A stretch of 8,428 nucleotides of DNA from Chloroflexota bacterium (GTDB taxonomy: Bacteria; Chloroflexota; UBA11872). The stretch spans positions 1 through 8,428 of the forward strand of contig JAPPFO010000046.1 in NCBI GenBank assembly GCA_028875175.1. Direction: 5' to 3'. Every line of letters starts with the position of its first letter. Position 1 is the first letter of the stretch. Position numbers and translations under genes: made by a program. Positions 1-5,474 of the stretch are shown in pieces. Below the pieces are notes generated by a model. The model did not search any database. It saw only the letters and a list, made by a program, of their open reading frames with translations, and had not been told where the DNA came from.

Positions 1-1326
1 CGCCATCGACACCGCCGCCGACGTTCGCCCGCCCTGGCTCGAGTGCGCCTCGTCGATGATGATCGCGAAGCTGCGCCCGCGCTGCTCGTCGCCGATGGCC
101 GTCAGGATGAACGGGAACTTCTGGACCGTCGTGATCACGATCCGCTTGCCCGTCTCCAGCAACCCCCGCAGGTTGGCCGAGGTCGACGCATGACCCACCA
201 CCGACCCCACCTGCGCGTACTGCTTGATCGTGTCCCGGATCTGCTGGTCCAGCACCTTCCGGTCCGTCACCACGATCACCGAATCGAAGACCGATGCGCC
301 CTCCCGCTCCAGCCCGATCAGCTGGTGCGCCAGCCACGCAATCGAGTTCGACTTCCCGCTCCCCGCCGAGTGCTGGATCAGGTACGTCGTCCCCGCCCCG
401 TTCGCTGACGCGTGGCCCAGCAGCCTTCGCACCACTTCCAGTTGGTGATACCGCGGCCAGATCTGTGTCCGTTTCTTGCTGCCCGTCTTCTGGTCTTTCG
501 ACTCCACGATCTGCGCGTAGTTCTCGATGATGTTCGTCAGGCTGTCCCGCGTCAGCACCTGTCGCCACAGGTAGTCCGTTTTCAATCCGTTCGGGTTCGG
601 CGGGTTCCCCGCCCCGTCGTTCCACCCCCGGTTGAACGGCAGAAACCACGAGGCCTTGCCGCGCAGCTGCGTGCAGAACTTCACCTCGTGCTCGTCCACC
701 GCAAAGTGCGCCAGGCAACGCCCCAGCTCGAACAGCCGTTCCCGCGGATTCCGGTCCCGCTTGTACTGCTCCACCGCGTCGTCCACCGTCTGCTTCGTCA
801 GGCTGTTCTTCAGTTCGAACGTCGCGATCGGCAACCCGTTGATGAACAGGCACAGGTCCAGCGACAGCGCCGTCTGGTCCTGGCTGTAGCGCAACTGCCG
901 CGTCACGCTGAACCGGTTCAGCCGGTACAACTCCTGCGCCTTCACGTTCTCTGCCGACGGCGTCCCATAGAACACATCGATGCTGTGCGGCCCGTGCTTC
1001 ACGCCCCGCCGAATGACGTCAATCGTCCCCCGCTTGGTGATCTCCCCCTGCAAGCGAGCTAGAAACGCTCGCCGCGTCGGACTGTCATTCCCCGGGTCCA
1101 GCCCCTCCGCCACCTCCGGCTGCGTCGCCCGCAGAAAGGCCGCCAATTGGACGAGGTCTACGCAATACCCCCGGTCATAGTCCCCCGGGTCCCCGCAAAT
1201 CCACCCAACCCCATAACTCCCCGGCCGCTCCCCAACCCCCTCACCAGTCGCCGCCTCACACGGCCCACCGGTCAAGACGCCACAAATCCGCCGCTCCAAC
1301 CCCTTCTCATTCACATCCGTAGTCAT
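1..1326 (-). CDS. hsdR: Type I restriction enzyme R subunit (HsdR), N-terminal 442 codons, cut by left edge
   Basis: HsdR is the motor and nuclease of a type I restriction complex: with HsdM and HsdS it translocates unmethylated DNA using ATP and cleaves it. The frame is open from ATG at 1326-1324 to base 1 with no stop, so the gene continues beyond the window; family members are usually about 1000 residues. Visible parts, in order: a PD-(D/E)xK nuclease core with candidate D157 and an ELK triplet (E171, K173) in a typical 'LFINGLP..FELKN' context; a candidate Q-motif glutamine near 295; Walker A 'SAGSGKS' (320-326); motif Ia 'VVTDRKVLDQQ' (352-362); and the Walker B box DEAH (425-428). An AAGGA lies 9 nt before the ATG. 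The gene is GC-rich like hsdM and lies 216 nt downstream of darG, so it is the last gene of the locus. The helicase C-terminal half and the HsdM-contacting end are not visible. Identity is secure. Confidence 0.96.
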   Translation of the reverse strand, partial: MTTDVNEKGLERRICGVLTGGPCEAATGEGVGERPGSYGVGWICGDPGDYDRGYCVDLVQLAAFLRATQPEVAEGLDPGNDSPTRRAFLARLQGEITKRGTIDVIRRGVKHGPHSIDVFYGTPSAENVKAQELYRLNRFSVTRQLRYSQDQTALSLDLCLFINGLPIATFELKNSLTKQTVDDAVEQYKRDRNPRERLFELGRCLAHFAVDEHEVKFCTQLRGKASWFLPFNRGWNDGAGNPPNPNGLKTDYLWRQVLTRDSLTNIIENYAQIVESKDQKTGSKKRTQIWPRYHQLEVVRRLLGHASANGAGTTYLIQHSAGSGKSNSIAWLAHQLIGLEREGASVFDSVIVVTDRKVLDQQIRDTIKQYAQVGSVVGHASTSANLRGLLETGKRIVITTVQKFPFILTAIGDEQRGRSFAIIIDEAHSSQGGRTSAAVSMA

Positions 1327-1351
1327 TCCGCCCTGTCCTTGTCCCTATCTT

Positions 1352-1377
1352 CGTAGAGCCTGCCCTGAGCTTGCCGA
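1352..1377. repeat. Possible short dispersed repeat element
   Basis: The segment GCCTGCCCTGAGCTTGCCGA resembles the short GC-rich intergenic element, with core CCTGAGCTTG(T/C)CGAA, that recurs many times in a number of GC-rich bacterial genomes and often yields spurious ORFs. Only one copy is in this window, so repetitiveness cannot be shown here; the call rests on remembered similarity. Confidence 0.35.
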
Positions 1378-1497
1378 ATGGGGGCGGCGTCTCTGACCCG
1401 CCCGTCTTCCTGTCGTGATGTGAAACCCTTGAGCGAGTTTCCTCGTCTCACACCGACCCGTCGGCGTCAGGCAACTCATTGTCGCCTTCGTCAGTCA

Positions 1498-1534
1498 ACC
1501 GCGTCCCCCGCTGAAAGGTCGCGGGTAACGCGGT
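1498..1534 (-). terminator. Hairpin just after darG, possible terminator or processing site
   Basis: On the minus strand, 8 nt after the darG stop, ACCGCGT (1534-1528) can pair with ACGCGGT (1504-1498). Inside it, CCCGC (1525-1521) pairs with GCGGG (1511-1507), leaving a 2x2 internal mismatch and a 9-nt loop. This gives 12 mostly G-C pairs directly after a coding region. No U-run follows, so it is not a classical intrinsic terminator. It could slow or end transcription, or stabilise the 3' end of the hsdM-to-darG message. Confidence 0.45.
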
Positions 1535-1542
1535 GTCGGCTG

Positions 1543-2601
1543 TCACGCCTGGCCCGGTTGAGAGCTTTCTAGCCATCCCTTCTCCCGGAGAACTCGAATG
1601 GCCAGCCGTATCTGGCGTTTCGAGAACCGTCGCTTACGGTGATCCCAATCATAAGTTTGGTCTATGAGCTCGTCTCTGGTGGCCAAGGGATGCTCGGTGG
1701 CAACCCAATGAACCGTCGACAACAGTTCAAGGCCGAAGGACGACTCAAAACCTTCGACGAGCTCGGACACTCGGCCGAAGCGCGTCTGGGTTTCTGGATG
1801 GCCCTCGAGGAATGCGCGAGCATCCTCGACGGCTCCAGGGACGAGGTCCAGCTGCTTTTCTGGTGCATCGCCTCCGTCGGCATAGCCAGAAACTAGATGT
1901 CCTTCGACTGTCCTTAGTACGTGCCGCAGCTTCTCGGCATATGGTCCGTAACGCTCTTTCTGGAAGTTCAGATTCAGGGGCTCACCTGCCATTTCCATGA
2001 AATACATGAGCTTATGAACCTCCAGCAGCGTCACGTATGGATCCAGCAGACCGCTAATATAGCGATGCATGAGATTGACCAGTACTGCTCGCCCCGCCGT
2101 CATCCTCGGGACGTTGGTCGAACGGTTGGGCCGTCCATCTGCGCCCACGCTTGAAGGCTCGAATATGATGACTTGACAATCGCCGACATACTGCAACTTC
2201 GTTTCGATTAGCCGACGTACCTGGAACCAGTCCAACCCGCCTAGGCCACTGCCCAACGGAGGTAACGCGATTGAGCGGATATTGCGTCTTCTAATCTCTT
2301 CAGCAAGTGCGTCGAGACCGGTCTCAATGTCCTCCATTCGGCTTTTGCCGCGCCAGTGGCGCTTGGTTGGGAAATTAACGATATATCGCGGCCCGGCCAT
2401 CTGCTGCGTCTCGAAGACGAACATTCGTCCAGGCTGGACCTCATCGCGTTTGCAGGCAGCTACGTATGCCTTGAAATTGGCAGGGAAGGCATTCTTGAAT
2501 TGAAGCGCGATTCCACGCCCCATGACGCCCACGCAGTTAACACTATTGACAAGGGCTTCGACTGGCTCGTCGAATAGGTTGCCAGTCTTTCGTTCGATCA
2601 T
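1543..2601 (-). CDS. darG: DarG antitoxin: macrodomain ADP-ribosyl-DNA glycohydrolase with C-terminal DarT-binding domain
   Basis: DarG reverses DarT toxicity by removing ADP-ribose from DNA with its macrodomain; its C-terminal domain also binds and blocks DarT. Residues 1-150 form the macrodomain: 'GNLFDEPVEALVNSVN' with N22, the glycine-rich loop 'GVMGRGIALQFK' (25-36), 'NFPTKRHWRGKS' (76-87), and 'PPLGSGLGGLDW' (114-125). K80 in TKRHW falls at the position of the catalytic lysine reported for Thermus aquaticus DarG. After a linker (about 150-170), residues 171-345 include 'HKLMYFMEMAG' and 'KERYGPYAEKLRHVL', which look like the DarG C-terminal domain and loosely like Panacea/SocA-type antitoxin domains. 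At 352 residues the protein is full length. The ATG is 13 nt after the darT stop and carries a good Shine-Dalgarno, so this second gene of the pair may be translated strongly. I see no broken motif. Confidence 0.95.
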   Translation of the reverse strand: MIERKTGNLFDEPVEALVNSVNCVGVMGRGIALQFKNAFPANFKAYVAACKRDEVQPGRMFVFETQQMAGPRYIVNFPTKRHWRGKSRMEDIETGLDALAEEIRRRNIRSIALPPLGSGLGGLDWFQVRRLIETKLQYVGDCQVIIFEPSSVGADGRPNRSTNVPRMTAGRAVLVNLMHRYISGLLDPYVTLLEVHKLMYFMEMAGEPLNLNFQKERYGPYAEKLRHVLRTVEGHLVSGYADGGDAPEKQLDLVPGAVEDARAFLEGHPETQTRFGRVSELVEGFESSFGLELLSTVHWVATEHPLATRDELIDQTYDWDHRKRRFSKRQIRLAIRVLREKGWLESSQPGQA

Positions 2602-2608
2602 CGCGTCT

Positions 2609-2614
2609 TCCTCC
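2609..2614 (-). promoter_or_regulatory. Ribosome binding site of darG
   Basis: GGAGGA on the minus strand (2614-2609) ends 7 nt before the darG ATG (2601-2599). It is the clearest Shine-Dalgarno in the hsdM-to-darG unit. The upstream genes hsdS and darT have no obvious one, so the antitoxin may be made in excess over the toxin from a shared message. Confidence 0.75.
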
Positions 2615-3265
2615 CTACCGATAATACCATCTCCGCATCATCACGACGGTCGGGCGATGAGCTGACGACCTCACCAATCTCGCCGCTTGACGATACGTTC
2701 CAATGGAATTGGTGCCTATGCGCGAAATCAACTCCCAGGGAAACGAGTGCTCGATTAGGAATTCTGCCTGCTTGTAGTGTTTGCGTTCACCCCTCCACTG
2801 ATTAGCTCGGACCGCATCCCAGTCGACCTTATGTAATTGCGATAGATCCGAATAGTCCTCAAAATAGTAGGATCCTGCATTCGATGTCGTAAAGACCCAG
2901 CGCATGTCGTTCTGGTTCGCCCAGGCAACCGTTTGGTGTAAGTCAGCTTCCAGGTGGAGGATTGGATCCTGGCCGCCCCGGTACTTGAGCCCGGGGTCGT
3001 TCCGCCTGTGGATGATAAAGAGCATGACGGACCGCGGGCAGAAGTAGAAAGGCACACAATCGCCGACGTGCAGACCACGGTGACTCTGTAAGGCATTCGT
3101 GAGCCGGCGCTGCTTGATGTTGTTCATGCCAATTGTGGTGCCAGAAGCACCATGCCGGCTGATGTGCGCATCGCACCACAGATGGCCGTCGGCGATGATT
3201 GACGACAGGCGGTCGACGTGGACGATGTGGTAAATCTTCGGCTGGCTAGGGACTAGCATGGTCAT
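2615..3265 (-). CDS. darT: DarT toxin: NAD-dependent DNA ADP-ribosyltransferase
   Basis: DarT (older family name DUF4433) transfers ADP-ribose from NAD+ to bases in single-stranded DNA, stalling replication; several DarTG systems protect against phage. The 216-residue length fits the family. Evidence: N-terminal 'IYHIVHVDRLSSIIADGHLWCD' region (11-32); 'IKQRR' (50-54), matching the NAD-pocket motif with a conserved arginine; 'GDCVPFYFCPRSVMLF' (68-83), a DarT hallmark; and 'KQAEFLIE' (165-172), where E168 aligns with the catalytic glutamate. All look intact. The sequence alone does not tell me whether this is a DarT1 (guanine) or DarT2 (thymine) type. ATG at 3265 lies 8 nt after the hsdS stop without a clear Shine-Dalgarno; a second ATG two codons on (3259) is possible. 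The darT-darG gene order is typical, but placement between hsdS and hsdR is notable. Confidence 0.94.
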   Translation of the reverse strand: MTMLVPSQPKIYHIVHVDRLSSIIADGHLWCDAHISRHGASGTTIGMNNIKQRRLTNALQSHRGLHVGDCVPFYFCPRSVMLFIIHRRNDPGLKYRGGQDPILHLEADLHQTVAWANQNDMRWVFTTSNAGSYYFEDYSDLSQLHKVDWDAVRANQWRGERKHYKQAEFLIEHSFPWELISRIGTNSIGTYRQAARLVRSSAHRPTVVMMRRWYYR

Positions 3266-3273
3266 GCGTGGTG

Positions 3274-4704
3274 CTAGGCCAGCTCGACTTCGTGGTCGTT
3301 GGGTTCATGAGACCGCCCGATCCGATCGAACTCCGGCAGGCCATGCGGAGCCTCGGTGGCATCGGGCGACTCGGTCCCCGCCTCCCGCACGTCCAACTTC
3401 CCCGTCACGACGTCCGCAATCAACCGCGTGCGGAACTCCTCCACCAATTCGATCTGCCGGCGAGCGTGGGCGATCTTGGTCTCGATGTCGGTGATTGCCT
3501 TGTCCAGGTGCTCGGCGATAGCAGCTTGTTCCAAGATGGACGGCAGAGCCAGGCACATGTACTTAAGTTGAGCACTATAGATGTGCATTATAGTTATTCC
3601 ACGACCCATGCAAGACTTCTGATACGCGCTTTGGAAGCAGTCGGCCGCGTAGCCCATGAAACGTGCATTCGTTTCGATTCCAGGACGGAACAGAATCACG
3701 TCACCACCACAGTATGCTTCGCCAGTAAGGAGATTGGCCGCTGACTTGCCAATTTCCTCAATGGTCTCGCCGGATCCAGTGAACAGGATGTCACCATACT
3801 GGATAGGTGTATACAGTGATGACCTCTCTGGACTTATGCAGGAACGACTGTTGTCTATGTGATATTCGTGATTCATATAGATGTCGCCGTATCGGATACA
3901 CGGAAGTCCTACATTTACCTCATCTTCCTTTGTGCCTCCACCGCCCTTTGAGAACATTCCGACTCGACCAAGCGTCACAACCTCCCAATGCTCCGGCACA
4001 TCTCCAAGCCACTCCACTCCCGACGCCTTCATCCGAACGCTCGAATCAAGCCCCCGCGTCACCGCCTGGTTGATGACCGCCTGCTTCTCCTCGTCCAGCA
4101 GCTCAATCAGCCGTTCCTTCGCCCTCACATACCGACGAACCCGGCGGTCCATCTGATCCAAGAACCGAACGATGGCGCGTTGTTCTTCAATCGGTGGTAG
4201 GCAACAACGAATCTTCTTGAAATGCTCTGGTCTTAGACTCCACATGTCAGAAGCGATTCCATACGACCATCTCTCAGCCTCTGTCGCAAAGGCCGGAGTT
4301 CGGAACAGGTAGTGGAAGTAACGTGGTTCAGAACTCGGACGTGGCCGCTGAACCACGTAGGCTGGACTAACGATACCCCTGTGAAGCGACACCCCAGCCG
4401 CGCCCTGCCATGCTCTCATCTTGTTGTAGACAAGGTCGCCCGGATGAACAAGCTTGTAAGAAGATCTGTCCAACCGCGAACTGTCTCTCTTGCTGGAATT
4501 CCGCAGGAGCTCTTCCTGCCTAATGACCCCAGCGGCGATCGTCACTGACAACAACTGCTCGTCTCCGTAGCCGCTCTCATCAATCTCAGCGAATGTTCCG
4601 CGACAAGGCAGCACATCCCAATGTGAAGGTACGTCGCCGAGCCATCGGCAGTTTGTGGCCCTATAGGCAGAATATGGTTGCAAGAATAATCCTTCGGTCA
4701 TCAC
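3274..4704 (-). CDS. hsdS: Type I restriction-modification specificity subunit (HsdS)
   Basis: HsdS recognises the bipartite DNA target and scaffolds two HsdM and two HsdR subunits. The 476 residues show the classic duplicated layout: TRD1 (about 15-165), a central conserved helical region starting 'LPPIEEQRAIVRFLD' (169-183) and running to about 220, TRD2 (about 230-385), and a distal conserved helical region starting 'LPSILEQAAIAEHLD' (387-401) to about 440. Each half begins with a near-identical motif, WLGDVPSHWDV (21-31) and WLGDVPEHWEV (232-242), marking the internal repeat. The last ~35 residues form an acidic, probably disordered tail. The start is GTG at 4704 or the adjoining ATG at 4701; both overlap the stop of the upstream gene, implying translational coupling. 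TRD2 DNA looks less GC-rich (one line at about 50%), consistent with TRD exchange. The target sequence cannot be read from the protein. Confidence 0.96.
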   Translation of the reverse strand: MMTEGLFLQPYSAYRATNCRWLGDVPSHWDVLPCRGTFAEIDESGYGDEQLLSVTIAAGVIRQEELLRNSSKRDSSRLDRSSYKLVHPGDLVYNKMRAWQGAAGVSLHRGIVSPAYVVQRPRPSSEPRYFHYLFRTPAFATEAERWSYGIASDMWSLRPEHFKKIRCCLPPIEEQRAIVRFLDQMDRRVRRYVRAKERLIELLDEEKQAVINQAVTRGLDSSVRMKASGVEWLGDVPEHWEVVTLGRVGMFSKGGGGTKEDEVNVGLPCIRYGDIYMNHEYHIDNSRSCISPERSSLYTPIQYGDILFTGSGETIEEIGKSAANLLTGEAYCGGDVILFRPGIETNARFMGYAADCFQSAYQKSCMGRGITIMHIYSAQLKYMCLALPSILEQAAIAEHLDKAITDIETKIAHARRQIELVEEFRTRLIADVVTGKLDVREAGTESPDATEAPHGLPEFDRIGRSHEPNDHEVELA

Positions 4705-5474
4705 GGTCGGCGCGCTTGGGCCTCTCGCTCATTCCATTGTGACTCGGCCATCGTTTCAAGGCTAGAGAGCATAGCGCTGAATAGAGCAAGAACGGCATCT
4801 GTTGCTTCCGGATCCGTAGGTGTATCATTGTGGACTACAGGATTGCGATATAAGCTGTAAAGGCCCTTAAGAAGATTCGAGTGGGCCTGCTGTTCTCTTG
4901 ACGAAAGTAGCCCTACCGTAGGGCCGTTATGAGCGAACAGACGGTCAACCAGTCGGTGGCCGTCGAGGTCTTCAGGAAGTCCAAATAGACTTGTCACTCG
5001 AGACTTGAAGATTGCCCAAGTCTCCCTGAGCGCGGCGTTGAGTTGTCCAGATGCGATTAGCGGATCCAGTCGGGCCGAAAGTTCGGAGCTGCTAGGTGAA
5101 TTGCGATCGTACCAACCATCGAACAGCTCAATTGCGTGGGGGATATCTTGCTTTGCTACGTCTAACGGATCCTGCATGCACCCTCTAGGGTTACCTTGGT
5201 CGATCCAGTATCTGGTGAAGTAGAGATGACGTCTGAGATTCGATCCACCAGATCCAGCAACTTCGAATACCTCGGAGGGTAAAGCCGCTAGGAAGCGATC
5301 GACAGAACGTTGGACAGTGGCCGCCTCACGCTGGAGCCGAGCAAGCTCGAGTGCACCGCGGTCTTCAGACTGCTGCGAATTCGATGCCCAGCTGGCAATT
5401 GATGCCGCCAGAGTTATAGCGTCCGCCGCGGCTGTCGTGGCGAGTTTGTATACGCAGCACCGGTACGTAAGCAC
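4701..5474 (-). CDS. Putative HEPN-fold protein, TIGR02391/Ymh-like, between hsdM and hsdS
   Basis: I do not recognise a characterised homologue. The C-terminal part (about 145-245) resembles the TIGR02391/Hypoth_Ymh family, often seen near type I R-M genes: 'FGLPEDLDGHRLVDRLF', 'NGPTVGLLSSREQQ', then 'GLYSLYRNPVVHND' (204-217). The last contains R210-x4-H215, the motif of HEPN ribonucleases, in a helical context with the polar residue N211 after the arginine, as in many active HEPNs. RNase activity is inference. Residues 12-30 are a mildly hydrophobic helix and 38-65 a charged helix that could be a coiled coil, so an oligomerisation or membrane segment is possible. GTG at 5474 overlaps the last base of the hsdM stop (TAGTG), and the stop overlaps the hsdS start by 3 nt, so expression is tied to M and S. 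G+C is clearly lower than in hsdM (about 45% in one sampled line). It could also be only an assembly factor. Confidence 0.8.
   Translation of the reverse strand: MLTYRCCVYKLATTAAADAITLAASIASWASNSQQSEDRGALELARLQREAATVQRSVDRFLAALPSEVFEVAGSGGSNLRRHLYFTRYWIDQGNPRGCMQDPLDVAKQDIPHAIELFDGWYDRNSPSSSELSARLDPLIASGQLNAALRETWAIFKSRVTSLFGLPEDLDGHRLVDRLFAHNGPTVGLLSSREQQAHSNLLKGLYSLYRNPVVHNDTPTDPEATDAVLALFSAMLSSLETMAESQWNEREAQARRP

Larger units (their letters stand above)
1327..1542. other. Spacer between darG and hsdR
   Basis: This 216-nt stretch shows no convincing gene on either strand. It holds a bulged hairpin immediately after the darG stop, a short dispersed-repeat-like element near 1352-1377, and a small inverted repeat (GAAAC/GTTTC with a 10-nt loop, around 1422-1441). 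A TTGACT hexamer occurs on the minus strand at 1498-1493, but no -10 box sits at proper spacing, so I do not call a promoter. If darTG transcription ends at the hairpin, an hsdR promoter must lie here. Confidence 0.6.

Noticed and set aside
412..1062. Plus-strand open frame of 216 codons
   Set aside because: It is antisense to hsdR, which has clear nuclease and helicase motifs. The translation is Arg/Pro/Val-rich with no domain, as expected from the complementary strand of a GC-rich gene.
1422..1441. GAAAC...GTTTC inverted repeat as a CRISPR repeat or operator
   Set aside because: It occurs once with a 5-bp arm and no spacer-repeat periodicity, which is too short and isolated to call.
1493..1498. 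TTGACT (minus strand) as a -35 box for hsdR
   Set aside because: No TATAAT-like hexamer occurs 16-18 nt further on, and the hexamer lies against the lower arm of the darG hairpin. It is not supported as a promoter.
1543..3265. darTG as an ordinary stand-alone toxin-antitoxin insertion with mobile-element ends
   Set aside because: I looked for flanking direct repeats, inverted ends or transposase remnants at both borders and found none, so no mobile element is called.
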